Shown here piece by piece: positions 25,817 through 35,016 of a stretch of 64,000 bases of DNA; position 1 is the first letter of the stretch, and the number at the start of each line of letters is the position of its first letter. The stretch is from Anaerolineaceae bacterium. GTDB taxonomy: Bacteria > Chloroflexota > Anaerolineae > Anaerolineales > Anaerolineaceae. A program made the position numbers and the translations under genes. The notes beneath the pieces are model-generated. The model was not told the origin of the DNA and made no database searches. It saw only the letters and a list, made by a program, of their open reading frames with translations. The DNA lies in contig JADLFQ010000046.1 of NCBI GenBank assembly GCA_020845515.1, positions 32,539-96,538 on the forward strand, given 5' to 3'.

Positions 25817-27037
25817 TCAGTTTATGGAAGATTTTTCATATTCTTCCGGCAGGCTGATTGCCAGCGCCATTGTTCCGAGGAGAGATTCCTTTAGCAGGCT
25901 GATATCCACCTGATCGTGAACGGTGTGAGCGTGTTTTTCCTCGCACGGCGAAAACCCGATGGTCGGGATCCCCGCTTGTACGAGATATCCGCCATCTGTA
26001 GTGAATCCCCAGGGTTTTATTGAGACCTGACGGTTCAACACGCTTTCCAGTACGCTGCAGGCAGCGGCAGGCAGAGGGTGCTCTTCCGGCAAGAGGTAAG
26101 CCGGAGCATACGCAGGCAGAACGCCGGTATATCCGTTATACGAGGTAACATTACTTGAAAAAAGTTTTGCGGAACCCCGAACTGGCGCCTGGCAGATCTG
26201 GTCGAGGATTTCTTGCAGGGTGTGCAAAAGATCTGTCAGTGAATCCTCCGGCAGGCTGCGCCAATCAAGGTGCAGTTTGACCAGGTCTGGAGTCATGTTG
26301 CCGCTTAACTGGTCTGTGTAACAGCGCGTAGGGTTAATCGAATTTTTTCCAAGCAACGGGTTAAGGGAAATAGGCAATTGTGCGATTTTCTGTAAAAAAG
26401 AAACCAGAGGGAAAAGCGGGTTGTCGCTCTTTTGTGCAGCTGCGGCATGCGTGCTGACGCCCTGAAATTCCACCAGAATTTCGGCCCTGCCACGATGTCC
26501 GTTTGCTATCTGATTTCCGGTGGCTTCGCCCAGCACTGCCAGATCGGTTTTGAAGTGTTCAAGCAAATATTTTGACCCCCAACTGCCGGTTTCTTCCTGT
26601 ACTACGCACACCATGTACACATCGCCATGAAAAGAGATCCCCGATTGTTTGAGCCTGCCGAGTGCATGGATTTGGGCTGCGATGGCTCCTTTCGTATCGC
26701 TTGCACCGCGACCGTGCACAGCGCTTTCTACAATTTCCCCCCCAAACGGATCATGCTGCCAGCTCTCCCGATCCCCGATATCCACTTGATCCATGTGACA
26801 ATTGAATTGAAGGGAAGGGCCGCTTCCCCCTTTTAATTTGCCGATGACGTTCCCAACCTCATCGGTGCTGATTTCATCGAAAGCAAATTTCTTCATCTCG
26901 GCTTGAATCAGGGCTGCGATCTCCCCTTCATGTCCTGATAAGCTGGGCGTCTGAATCAGGCGTTGACAGAATCCGATCATTTCTGCCTGCCAGGCAGAAG
27001 AGACGAGGCGGGGTATTTTTTGCAATGGAGAGTTCAT
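25817..27037 (-). CDS. M20-family amidohydrolase/peptidase, YgeY-like
   Basis: This 406-residue metallohydrolase of the ArgE/DapE group has metal ligands in FNCHMDQVD and GRGASDTKG, a catalytic glutamate in VVQEETGS and a C-terminal CEEKHAHTVHD ligand region. In this operon it would cleave the N-carbamoyl or N-acyl amino acid released by the hydantoinase. Overall it resembles E. coli YgeY. It starts nine bases after the racemase gene. Confidence 0.85.
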   Translation of the reverse strand: MNSPLQKIPRLVSSAWQAEMIGFCQRLIQTPSLSGHEGEIAALIQAEMKKFAFDEISTDEVGNVIGKLKGGSGPSLQFNCHMDQVDIGDRESWQHDPFGGEIVESAVHGRGASDTKGAIAAQIHALGRLKQSGISFHGDVYMVCVVQEETGSWGSKYLLEHFKTDLAVLGEATGNQIANGHRGRAEILVEFQGVSTHAAAAQKSDNPLFPLVSFLQKIAQLPISLNPLLGKNSINPTRCYTDQLSGNMTPDLVKLHLDWRSLPEDSLTDLLHTLQEILDQICQAPVRGSAKLFSSNVTSYNGYTGVLPAYAPAYLLPEEHPLPAAACSVLESVLNRQVSIKPWGFTTDGGYLVQAGIPTIGFSPCEEKHAHTVHDQVDISLLKESLLGTMALAISLPEEYEKSSIN

Positions 27038-27046
27038 CCTTCGGGA

Positions 27047-27814
27047 CTACCCCTCACTTTCCCCTCTGTTTCTCAAGAAGGCAGTCATTTCACTCGAAAA
27101 TACGCGCTCAAGAGAATTCATCCGTTGTGGGGACGGGGTGCTGTAAAGCCCGGAGCGGCTGATATTTAACTTGGATTCCACTACAGTCTGAATCATACGA
27201 CAACCGGCTTCTACCGGGTCAATGATCACAACCGGAACCAGTGCCTGTATCTCCTCTATAAAACTGGTCAAACCAGCACACCCTAGCAGCAGGACATCCG
27301 CCCCGCGCTTGACCAGTTCCTGACTGGCTGCCTCCAGGGTTTTTAGCGTCTGGGCGCGGTCTTTTTCGAACCCCAATACACGCATATCCATTGACACGGT
27401 GCCGCAATATCTGCCTTCCATGCCATAGGTGCGCACCATGCTATCCATAAGTTGAACGGCTCTGTTCATTCCTGCCAGGATGCCAAACCTGCCGCCGACA
27501 AGCAAGCTCATTGCCATGGCGGCCTCGGCAATCCCGACTACCGGTGCTTTACAGATCTCCTTGAGGACATATAGGCCGGGGTCGCCGAAACATGCAAGCA
27601 CGACACCCTCTATGTCGGGGTATTGCGCCAACAAAGGCAGAATAGTGACGCTGGCAAGGTGGTAATCGTACCAAGATTCCAGAGACTCCGGCCCGGCGAG
27701 CGCATTGGCTACTGATACCTCCCATGGCGTTTTGAATACTTTTTGGGCTGTCGCGCGAATGTCCGCTGACATTGACGCAGAAGTGTTTGGGTTGATAACC
27801 AGAATTTTTGGCAT
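27047..27814 (-). CDS. Asp/Glu/hydantoin racemase family protein
   Basis: This 255-residue protein has the INPNTS N-terminal phosphate/carboxylate loop and the two catalytic cysteines in VVLACFGDPG and LLLGCAGL typical of hydantoin racemases. It would interconvert D- and L-5-substituted hydantoins, letting the downstream enzymes use both forms. AAGAGG lies six bases before the ATG. It is first in the racemase-hydrolase-hydantoinase operon. Confidence 0.87.
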   Translation of the reverse strand: MPKILVINPNTSASMSADIRATAQKVFKTPWEVSVANALAGPESLESWYDYHLASVTILPLLAQYPDIEGVVLACFGDPGLYVLKEICKAPVVGIAEAAMAMSLLVGGRFGILAGMNRAVQLMDSMVRTYGMEGRYCGTVSMDMRVLGFEKDRAQTLKTLEAASQELVKRGADVLLLGCAGLTSFIEEIQALVPVVIIDPVEAGCRMIQTVVESKLNISRSGLYSTPSPQRMNSLERVFSSEMTAFLRNRGESEG

Positions 27815-27982
27815 TTATGCCTCTTGCGCTGGAAATTTCACAATCCTATAACATGCAAAATTGTCATACAATTAATGAGTATAGGGGGATTTATTTCCCT
27901 TGTCAATCTTTTTTGTTTGACGGGCGACCGGCATTATGCCGTGTTAGAGGCAAGCCCCGGGAAGATGAAAACAATCGCTTGT

Positions 27983-28885
27983 TTAGAACAGGATAAAAAC
28001 CACCGCGGCGATTAATAGAAGCGGAGTGATAATGCCGCTGATCCACAAGAGGTAGGCGGCTGGTCGTTGCGCCTGTCTCTGGTAGAAGTACAACCCTAGA
28101 ATCAGGTCGCCCGCCAGCATGATCGCCGCCAGAGTGGGCAGCAACAAGAGGCGCTGTGGCGCTGCAGGCGCGAGCGGCATCGCGTTGATATCGTATCCCA
28201 GGGAAATACTGTTCTGACTGGGGATAAGGATGCCCGTCAGAATGAACAAGGTCAGGGTTAATCCCAGCCCCACAGCGATAAGAGTACGCGCCAGCCGGTC
28301 ATCCCAGACGTGCTGCAGGAAAACCGCCGGCACGGTTGAATGTGATTCCAGCGGTGTGAGACTGCCCAGTTCTATAGCGCGCCGGTAATTGTGGATGAAG
28401 CGGTTGGGGTCCTCCGGCGAGACCGCGTAAATACACGCCGGGGTGGCGATGAGCAGAAGAGTGCTGGTCTCTGAAGCCATAAATTCTACCAGGCCGAGAT
28501 CGCTCATGTTACGGCGGCCGAGAATGGCGCCGGGAACAGCGAAAGGCGGCATATGCAGGCGAAAGCCCAGGTCACTGGCGGGGCGAATCCATTCAATCTG
28601 CGGGAGTGGAATATCCTCACCCCGCAACCCCCAGCGCAGCCGAAGCCCGTCACGCTCGAGAGTGTACCTGGCTTTCCAAAGCGCATAGGCGCGGTAAACC
28701 TACAGGGCAGCCGGCGGCAGTAGAACCAGTGAGAGCAGCAAAAACAAGACAAAGCTCGATCCGGCTTCCTGGTTGAGGGCGGCGGCCAGACTGAGTGCAC
28801 TGCCCCCCAGCAAAACAACTGCCAGACCGCTGTGGATCAGCAGGCCGGTTCTGCGGGGGGGGAGGAATACCGTTTCAGTCGTCAT
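27983..28885 (-). pseudogene. PH-like membrane protein split by an in-frame TAG
   Basis: Two open segments in the same minus-strand frame, 28885-28703 and 28699-27983, are separated only by a TAG at 28700-28702. Read through, they give about 300 residues: two N-terminal transmembrane helices, then an LERDGLRLRWG-type stretch typical of bacterial PH-like/DUF membrane proteins, a hydrophilic domain and three more C-terminal helices. The protein continues smoothly across the stop, so a point change (for example CAG to TAG) in an intact gene is likely. Read-through or a sequencing error are alternatives. It overlaps the end of the aminotransferase gene by 11 bp. Confidence 0.7.
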
Positions 28886-30080
28886 GAGGGTCGGGCTGGA
28901 GTGCGGCGCGCAGCGCCTGGCAGACGGTCTCTACCTGTTCATACGTCATTTTTCCAGAGAAAGGCAGCGCCAGCCCGCGCGCGCTCAAATCTTCTGTTAC
29001 CGGAAAATCACCTGGGCGGTAACCGAAGCGCTCCACCATGTAGGGATGCAGGTGAATGGCTGAAAAATAAGGCCGCACCGGGATGCCCTTTTGTGCCAGC
29101 CGGGCGGAAAGAGCGGCACGGTCGGTTCCTTGAGCAAGACGGATGACGTAGACAAACCAACTTGCACGTGTGGTTTCGGGGGCGAGCTGGGGCAGTTCGA
29201 TGCCAGTTACTCCTTCCAGCAATTCGCTGTACCAGGCAGCGGTGCGCTGACGGGCAGCCAGCAGGCTTTCCAGCCGCTGCATCTGTACCGTACCCAGCGC
29301 TGCGCTCATTTCGTCGAGACGGTAGTTGAACCCCAGGTAGGAGTGTTCCAGCCAGGTGTCTCCGGGGGCGCGCCCCTGGTTGCGCAGCGCCCGCATCTTC
29401 GTTGCGGCGTTGTTGTCGCTGGTTACGATCATGCCGCCCTCGCCAGTGGTGATTTGCTTGTTTGGGTAAAAAGCAAACACACCCATATCCCCCAGTGTGC
29501 CGGACGGGCGCTCTTTATAGGTCGCGCCCAGTGATTCGCATGAATCCTGGATCAACCTGAGGTTGTAGCGGTTTGCAGTCTGCCGCAGGCGGTCGTAATC
29601 GGCCATCTGCCCGAATACATCCACTGCCAAGATTGCTTTGAGCGGGCCAGGCTGTGCGCTGCCGCGGCGCGGTAGTCGCTGACGTGCGGCGCGGCCGCCA
29701 GCGGCCAAATCGGCGGCCGCGGCTTCCACGAAGGCGGGGTTGATATTACCGGTGTGCGCATCCACATCCACGAAGACGGGGATAGCGCGCTCATACAACA
29801 ATACATTACTGGAGGCGACAAAGGAGAAGGGGGTTGTGATTACAAGGTCATGGTCTTGGATGTCACAAGCGAGTACACAAAGGTGCAGCCCGGCCGTGCC
29901 GGAATTGACGCCTATGGCGTGGGGCAGGCCGGTGTATTTGCAGAAGGCATCTTCAAAAGCCGTGATGTATGGCCCCATACTGAGCGCAGAAGTGTTGACA
30001 ACTGAAAGCACTGCCTGGCGTTCAGCCTCGCTCAAATCGGGTGAAGACATGGGGACTAAGGGAGCGTTGTTGTAATCCAT
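28875..30080 (-). CDS. DegT/DnrJ/EryC1 sugar aminotransferase
   Basis: This 401-residue PLP enzyme has the VNSGTAGLHL cofactor segment, a DSCESLGA aspartate region and the PLP lysine in FYPNKQITTGEGG. Such enzymes transaminate nucleotide-linked keto-sugars for surface polysaccharides, which fits the NeuD-type acetyltransferase and bactofilin a few kilobases upstream. A short Ala/Arg-rich insertion lies near residue 125. The start is seven bases after the lipoprotein gene. Confidence 0.9.
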   Translation of the reverse strand: MDYNNAPLVPMSSPDLSEAERQAVLSVVNTSALSMGPYITAFEDAFCKYTGLPHAIGVNSGTAGLHLCVLACDIQDHDLVITTPFSFVASSNVLLYERAIPVFVDVDAHTGNINPAFVEAAAADLAAGGRAARQRLPRRGSAQPGPLKAILAVDVFGQMADYDRLRQTANRYNLRLIQDSCESLGATYKERPSGTLGDMGVFAFYPNKQITTGEGGMIVTSDNNAATKMRALRNQGRAPGDTWLEHSYLGFNYRLDEMSAALGTVQMQRLESLLAARQRTAAWYSELLEGVTGIELPQLAPETTRASWFVYVIRLAQGTDRAALSARLAQKGIPVRPYFSAIHLHPYMVERFGYRPGDFPVTEDLSARGLALPFSGKMTYEQVETVCQALRAALQPDPHDD

Positions 30081-30086
30081 CGTGGC

Positions 30087-31139
30087 TCACAGTCCGGGGG
30101 TGATCAGAATTGTTGTACCGCTTTGCAATCCTGGCCCAATGTTAACCTGGAGGCTGCGTTCGCCTTTGCGCGCCAGCAAGATAAAGACCGGGGGTGAGGC
30201 AGTTTCGTTGATGATCTCCCAACCGTTGGCAGGAAGCTCGGTACGATAGAAATTGGCCGCTGCTGCGGGGGCGGTGGGGCTGTTGTAGCTGATTGTCCCG
30301 CCATAGGTGGTTTGGTCACCTGCATCCGGCAGGATGGGGATATCGGTGCTGATGCTCTCTTCGTCCAGGCAGGCCTGGGGCAGTTCGATACTGCCAAGTT
30401 GGTTGACCTCCAACAAGTTATATTCCCACTGTGCGGTGCCGGTGATTGTCTCACTGGAGAGGGAGAAAGTCCCTTCGGCCTGACCGGTGAAGCGCACCGG
30501 GTATCCGCCGTCTTGTGCCAGCCAGATCTCGCCTTGCTGTGAGGCGGGGGTGCCGAAGAGCATTTGCGCCGCGCTGAGAACAAAATGGTCGCTGGGAGTA
30601 TTGTTGACTTCTTCACCTTTTGCAATTAGATCGCCGGTTGTGAGCCGGGCAAACAGGTCGGTGAACTCTTCGTAGGACGTATGAGTAAAGTTGATGGGGT
30701 CTGCGCTTAAAATAAAACAGGGTTTGGCGCTGCTGACCGGGGTGAAGATATAAGCTTTCTGGCCCAGGACGAATAACTCGGATGGGGTGTTGTCGCTGCC
30801 GGGGTTGATGGCGTCGCCGCGAACACTGACATGCCGGGCGTTTTGGGATTTAATGGTTTCGTTTACCAGTTCAAGGGAACGGGTTACGCTCTCGCCGGTC
30901 TGATTCTGCCCTTGCAGGGTCAGGTTAAGAACGCCGCGATAGCTTTCCAGATCGTTGAGTAGAAAGAAGCTCAGCCCCTCCAGTTTTGCGCTTTCGGGAG
31001 TGGGTGGCAATTCGGGCGGCAGCGCGGTCGCAGCCGGGGTTTCTTTGGTCGGCAGGATGCCGGTTACGGCGCAGGCCAGACTGGTAAACGCCAGTAGTGC
31101 CGCCAGGGCGACCACTCGTGTGAATTTTGGGTGGTTCAT
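30087..31139 (-). CDS. Predicted lipoprotein, LppX/LprG-like
   Basis: This 350-residue protein has a signal peptide ending at a lipobox-like SLAC (about residue 23), then a Pro/Thr-rich linker. A domain with the pattern of LppX/LprG/LolA-like lipid-binding lipoproteins follows. The -3 residue of the lipobox is Ser, which is not ideal. AGGAGG stands just before the ATG. The function is unknown; the C-terminal 80 residues contain a separate YGGTISY domain of unknown type. Confidence 0.6.
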   Translation of the reverse strand: MNHPKFTRVVALAALLAFTSLACAVTGILPTKETPAATALPPELPPTPESAKLEGLSFFLLNDLESYRGVLNLTLQGQNQTGESVTRSLELVNETIKSQNARHVSVRGDAINPGSDNTPSELFVLGQKAYIFTPVSSAKPCFILSADPINFTHTSYEEFTDLFARLTTGDLIAKGEEVNNTPSDHFVLSAAQMLFGTPASQQGEIWLAQDGGYPVRFTGQAEGTFSLSSETITGTAQWEYNLLEVNQLGSIELPQACLDEESISTDIPILPDAGDQTTYGGTISYNSPTAPAAAANFYRTELPANGWEIINETASPPVFILLARKGERSLQVNIGPGLQSGTTILITPGL

Positions 31140-31211
31140 ATCAACCTCCTCTTTTTTACGCCATCCTGAGCATAAATTGTAACAGAAAAGCAGGGTTGCC
31201 TTTGTGCGCCC

Positions 31212-32873
31212 TTACCCCACCAGATTGCGGACATGGTCCACGAACCCCTCCAGTGGGAGCAGGCCGGATTTGCTGTCCAATCGTTTCTTGTATTCAACAC
31301 CGCCTTTCTGCAGGCCGCGCTCGCCGATGGTGATACGCAGCGGCAAGCCGATCAGGTCGGCGTCGTTGAATTTTACACCGGGGCTCTCGGCGCGGTCGTC
31401 AAAGAGCGGCTCCAAGCCAGCAGCAGTCAGGCTGTGGTAGAGCTCCTCGGAGATTTTCTCCGTGCCCCCCTCCTTGCTTGCCAGCATGACAAGGTGTATC
31501 GGATAGGGGGCTGTCGTGAGGGGCAGCTTGAGACCATACCCGTCGTGATGTAATTCGGCTGTGCAAGCCAGCAGGCGGGTGAGGTTCAGACTGTATTTCC
31601 CTAATAGCGCTGTTTGGGTTTGCCCGTTTTCATCGCGGAAGGTGCTGCCAGTTTCTCCCGCTTCCTGCGGGTCCACCAGCACCATCTCGCCGCACGGAAC
31701 GCCATCCACTGCTTGCAAGGTTTTTCCGCATGTTTCGCAGACGTCCCCGGGTGCGGCCAGAGCAATCTCGGCAACTTGTGTGGCTTGGTAGTCCCGCCCA
31801 TAGTTGACGTTGAGCAGGTGACAGCCTGCTTCATTTGCGCCGGATACCAGATTGGGGCTGGCGGGGATCTCGCTGTCCACGATCACGCGCACGCCCTGCA
31901 ACCCGACGGGGGACGCGTAACCGGGGACAGCACCAGCCTGGCGGATTTCCGCATCCAAAGCGGGGCGAAGGGAAGCGGCGTTCAGCAGGCGGAGAAGCGC
32001 CGTCTCATTCAAAGAGCGGTCGCCACGCACTACGCAAAAAATCAGCTCTTCCATAGGGGTGTTGCCGGGCTGGTTGTGCCGCGCCATCAGCAGAACTGCC
32101 TTGGCGGTGCGGGAGGCGGGGATATTGAGGAATGCGGCCAGTGATTCAATTGTGGGACAGTCCGGTGTGGCAACTTTTTCGAGTGGCAGGGGCGTTTCAG
32201 AGGTATTCTCCTCGCGCCGGAAGCGGGCTGATGCTTGTACAGCGACAGTCCCGCACCCCGCGCATGCCAGTGCTTTGCCTGACGCGCCGGCGAGTGGAAT
32301 AAACCATTGCCAGGCCCGGCTTTCGCCAGCAGGGCTGGGAGGTGCTGCCTCTGCTGCAAGCACCGGCAGGGCAAGCAGATCGAACAGGCTGGCCAGTGTG
32401 TTTTGCAGCTTTTGGTGAACAATCTTCTGATCTGCGGGTGTGGCATGCAAGGTGGTAATTTCCAGCGTATATGCACTGCGGCTGCGCAATAATCCGCCGC
32501 CGGCCGGAACGACCCCCCAGATTTCATGCAGGTGGTAGAGGAGAATGGGCAGTTGGCGGTAAGAACGCAAATGGGTGTGCGCCAGTTCCCATAGCGCTGC
32601 ATCCTGGCTGACATGCGGGTCTCCCGCACTTTGCCGTAAACTGGAAGGCTCCAGGGATGGCAGATAAACTTCAAGGGCGTTTAGCGTATGCAAAGCTGGT
32701 TCGACCGCTGTGAGCATCTTGCGGATGGCGCGCAAACCCAGCGGCAGGAGAGCGAAGCTCCCGCCCTCCAGCACTCCCAGGTAGCCTGCCCGTAACAGCA
32801 GACGGTGGTGCTGCCAATCCGATTCGGACGGCGCTTCGCGCCGGGTTTGAGTAAAAAGCTGGCTCATTCTCAT
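31212..32873 (-). CDS. Prolyl-tRNA synthetase-like protein with degenerate catalytic motifs
   Basis: This 553-residue protein is clearly related to bacterial ProRS: motif 1 region (GSFALLPLG), SYRQLP segment, a full INS editing domain (about 235-385, lysine kept in TAKAVLL) and an intact anticodon-binding domain (DDRAESPGVKF, DLIGLPLRI). However, the TxE substrate loop is missing, the motif 2 FRDE...REF...D pattern is replaced by HEIWG...RSAYTLE, and the motif 3 glycines are lost (KYSLNLTR). It may be a paralogue that edits or binds tRNA rather than charges it, so I give no proS symbol. Confidence 0.75.
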   Translation of the reverse strand: MRMSQLFTQTRREAPSESDWQHHRLLLRAGYLGVLEGGSFALLPLGLRAIRKMLTAVEPALHTLNALEVYLPSLEPSSLRQSAGDPHVSQDAALWELAHTHLRSYRQLPILLYHLHEIWGVVPAGGGLLRSRSAYTLEITTLHATPADQKIVHQKLQNTLASLFDLLALPVLAAEAAPPSPAGESRAWQWFIPLAGASGKALACAGCGTVAVQASARFRREENTSETPLPLEKVATPDCPTIESLAAFLNIPASRTAKAVLLMARHNQPGNTPMEELIFCVVRGDRSLNETALLRLLNAASLRPALDAEIRQAGAVPGYASPVGLQGVRVIVDSEIPASPNLVSGANEAGCHLLNVNYGRDYQATQVAEIALAAPGDVCETCGKTLQAVDGVPCGEMVLVDPQEAGETGSTFRDENGQTQTALLGKYSLNLTRLLACTAELHHDGYGLKLPLTTAPYPIHLVMLASKEGGTEKISEELYHSLTAAGLEPLFDDRAESPGVKFNDADLIGLPLRITIGERGLQKGGVEYKKRLDSKSGLLPLEGFVDHVRNLVG

Positions 32874-32927
32874 GGTGTGCTCACAGGCAAAGGGAATCTC
32901 AGGTCTGTGCGAAACCGGTAAAAAAGT

Positions 32928-33662
32928 TTATTGCACCAGATACAACCATTGCGAAATAGCGCGGTAGAGGGCAGGGGCAAGGATATGTTTACTTTTTTGT
33001 GCAATCCATCCCAGCAGTAAGACACGCAGGATGCTCATTGCCAAGTTGAGGAGCAGACCGGTTTGGGCGGTTAGCAACAGCGGCCATTCCCAGAGCAGGA
33101 AGAGAAACGCAGTTGCGACAAGCCCCCAGCGATTGCCCCACCACCAGGAGAGACGCAATTGGATGTAGCCGCGAAAGATGGTTTCTTCAGCCAGGCAGAT
33201 GCCTAACCAGTAAACCAGGCCGCGGGCCTCTTCGGGGGTGATACCGTTAAGCAGAAGAAGTGCCTTGCCGCGCAGGATGATAGTCAGTATAACGAGCGAG
33301 AAGCCGACACGCAATGTGCCACCCAAGGCTTTACCATACCAGCCGGTGCTGCGCGGTGGCTGCCGGCGAAGGAGCAATGCCAAAATAATCACCCCAAGGC
33401 CGACCCCGGCAACGATCAGGCGCATTTCCAACGCGCCGCTGCGCAGATCTGCGGCTGCAGCGGCACCTGCGGTTCCAAGCGCCAAAAGGGATTTCAAAAC
33501 CAGGATTAAAATAAATAATGAAAGGGCTGCCAGCCCCTCCCGGCGGGGATATTTAAAGCCCACCGAAGGGATATTCAGCCGGGGGCTAAGCCCGGCGAGC
33601 ATTAATATGGCTGCCACACCCAGAATTTCGCTCAATGTTAAGATCAGGGCGCGGCTGTCCAT
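32928..33662 (-). CDS. CPBP (Abi/Rce1-like) intramembrane protein, possibly inactive
   Basis: This 244-residue polytopic protein has the CPBP motif 1 EETIFRGYIQLRL near residue 165. The second motif normally ends in a metal-binding histidine (FxxxH), but here the matching segment is FLFLLWEW with no histidine. A motif 3 asparagine is present in LLNLAMS. The ATG at 33662 overlaps the bactofilin stop by one base; a longer upstream frame inside bactofilin is rejected. Protease activity is therefore doubtful. Confidence 0.72.
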   Translation of the reverse strand: MDSRALILTLSEILGVAAILMLAGLSPRLNIPSVGFKYPRREGLAALSLFILILVLKSLLALGTAGAAAAADLRSGALEMRLIVAGVGLGVIILALLLRRQPPRSTGWYGKALGGTLRVGFSLVILTIILRGKALLLLNGITPEEARGLVYWLGICLAEETIFRGYIQLRLSWWWGNRWGLVATAFLFLLWEWPLLLTAQTGLLLNLAMSILRVLLLGWIAQKSKHILAPALYRAISQWLYLVQ

Positions 33663-34132
33663 CACCCTTCTTTTGACCCCGCAGATTGATTGCCGCCTGT
33701 TTCTACCGGACGGGTTGACTCGGTGTCTGCTGTTTCTTCCGGTACGATTTCCAGCTCGAGCTCGATGCGCTCTTCCATGCGCACCTGGCCGCGTAAAAAC
33801 GCACCTTCTTCGGTGGCAAAGGCGGTGGTGGTAACATCTCCCCATACACGGCCGGTTGAACGAATTTCCAGCTTTTCGGCCAGAATATTACCGCGCACGG
33901 AACCGGCGACGATGACTGTATTGGAGCGCAACTCCGTACAGGTTACGCGTCCGGTTTCACCGATGACCACCATACCCCGGATGGCAATATCGCCTTCGAA
34001 TGTTCCTTCGATACGGATGCCGCCACTGCCACGCAGGTTGCCCTGCCAGTTAATCCCCGCGCCCAGCACTGAGGTAACGCGCTCGGTGGGCGGTGCAACG
34101 GCAGTGAGCGGGGTGGGGGTTTTTCGAAACAT
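33662..34132 (-). CDS. Bactofilin
   Basis: This 156-residue protein has a central beta-helix of hydrophobic/glycine repeats (for example IRIEGTFEGDI and GSVRGNILAEKLEI) between short disordered tails, the plan of bactofilins. Bactofilins polymerise without nucleotides and organise cell-wall or surface machinery. The ATG at 34132 has AGGAGG upstream. It sits between a NeuD-type acetyltransferase and a CPBP protein in one operon. Confidence 0.88.
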   Translation of the reverse strand: MFRKTPTPLTAVAPPTERVTSVLGAGINWQGNLRGSGGIRIEGTFEGDIAIRGMVVIGETGRVTCTELRSNTVIVAGSVRGNILAEKLEIRSTGRVWGDVTTTAFATEEGAFLRGQVRMEERIELELEIVPEETADTESTRPVETGGNQSAGSKEG

Positions 34133-34145
34133 GGAACTATCCTCC

Positions 34146-34868
34146 TCAATCTTCCCTGGCGGAAAGGCTGTCATCCTTCTTGTTTTTGCGCGGCGGCCAG
34201 AGCGCGCCAGCAAATATCCTGCCGCCTTCCGGGATGTCTTTCTTTACGGTTGCTCCGTTGCCGATGCGCACCCGGGCGCCGATGCGGGCATGCAGGTTGA
34301 TTGTCGCGCCCATGCCTACCTGGGTGAAATCTCCAATCCAGACATCACCGGCAAGCAGTGCGCCTGGTGAAAGGTTGACGCAGCGACCGATCCGGCAGTC
34401 ATGTGAGATGACGACATTGGCGTTCAGCACGCTGCCAAATCCGATTGTGGATTCTGTCCCAACGTAGGTATGCACCAACACCTGAACGCCGCCTTCCAGC
34501 ACAGCACTGGTCTCAACCCAGGCGTTAGGGTGCACCAAATTTGGGCAGCTAAAGCCGGTTTTGGCTAACAGGTCGAAAACGCGCAGGCGCACCGAGACGT
34601 CGCCGATGCCGCCGACAGCGTTGACCGCTAAACGGATACCGCGTGCGTATAGTTCCGGCAGGATTTTTGTCCCGCCCAGAACGGGCGCCCCCATTACCAG
34701 GCTGCCCGCAGGCAGGTGATCATCCACCAACCCAATGATGCGGTACGCGCCGGCGGCGCGTACCAGATCAATAAGCGTTTTGCCGTGCCCGCCGCCGCCG
34801 TAAATAAAAATTGAGGCCGGGTCGAAGGAAAAATCTGGCAGGTGAAATGACTGATCTGTTGAGTTCAT
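34146..34868 (-). CDS. NeuD-family acetyltransferase
   Basis: This 240-residue protein has an N-terminal nucleotide-binding domain (FIYGGGGHGKTLIDL) and a C-terminal left-handed beta-helix of hexapeptide repeats (about 110-215), the NeuD/PglD architecture that O- or N-acetylates surface sugars. The start is the ATG at 34868. A TATAAA (34876-34881, minus strand) ends seven bases before it, suggesting a leaderless transcript. A longer N-terminus up to 35144 has no family similarity and is rejected. Confidence 0.87.
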   Translation of the reverse strand: MNSTDQSFHLPDFSFDPASIFIYGGGGHGKTLIDLVRAAGAYRIIGLVDDHLPAGSLVMGAPVLGGTKILPELYARGIRLAVNAVGGIGDVSVRLRVFDLLAKTGFSCPNLVHPNAWVETSAVLEGGVQVLVHTYVGTESTIGFGSVLNANVVISHDCRIGRCVNLSPGALLAGDVWIGDFTQVGMGATINLHARIGARVRIGNGATVKKDIPEGGRIFAGALWPPRKNKKDDSLSARED

Positions 34869-34931
34869 TATTTTGTTTATACCATAAAACCCGCACAGGA
34901 CAGTGTACTGGTGATCGTTCCAAAGGGGGTG

Positions 34932-35006
34932 ATGAGGGTGTGGTTGACTGGAATGGTATCCATTCTGATTGCCCTTTTTATCACGGTGCGTTATCGGAAA
35001 CGATGA
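34932..35006 (+). CDS. Possible 24-residue single-span membrane peptide
   Basis: An ATG preceded by AAAGGGGG opens a 24-codon frame ending in TGA. It encodes one hydrophobic helix (VSILIALFITV) with a basic tail (RYRKR). It lies in the gap between the divergent NeuD gene and the glycosylase gene. Short hydrophobic peptides of this shape exist as regulators or toxins, but a frame this small could be chance. Confidence 0.25.
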   Translation: MRVWLTGMVSILIALFITVRYRKR

Positions 35007-35016
35007 GGATTGACTT

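Noticed and set aside
32928..33845. Longer N-terminus for the CPBP-like protein
   Set aside because: The extra 60 residues are Arg/His-rich, read through the bactofilin gene in another frame and have no family similarity.
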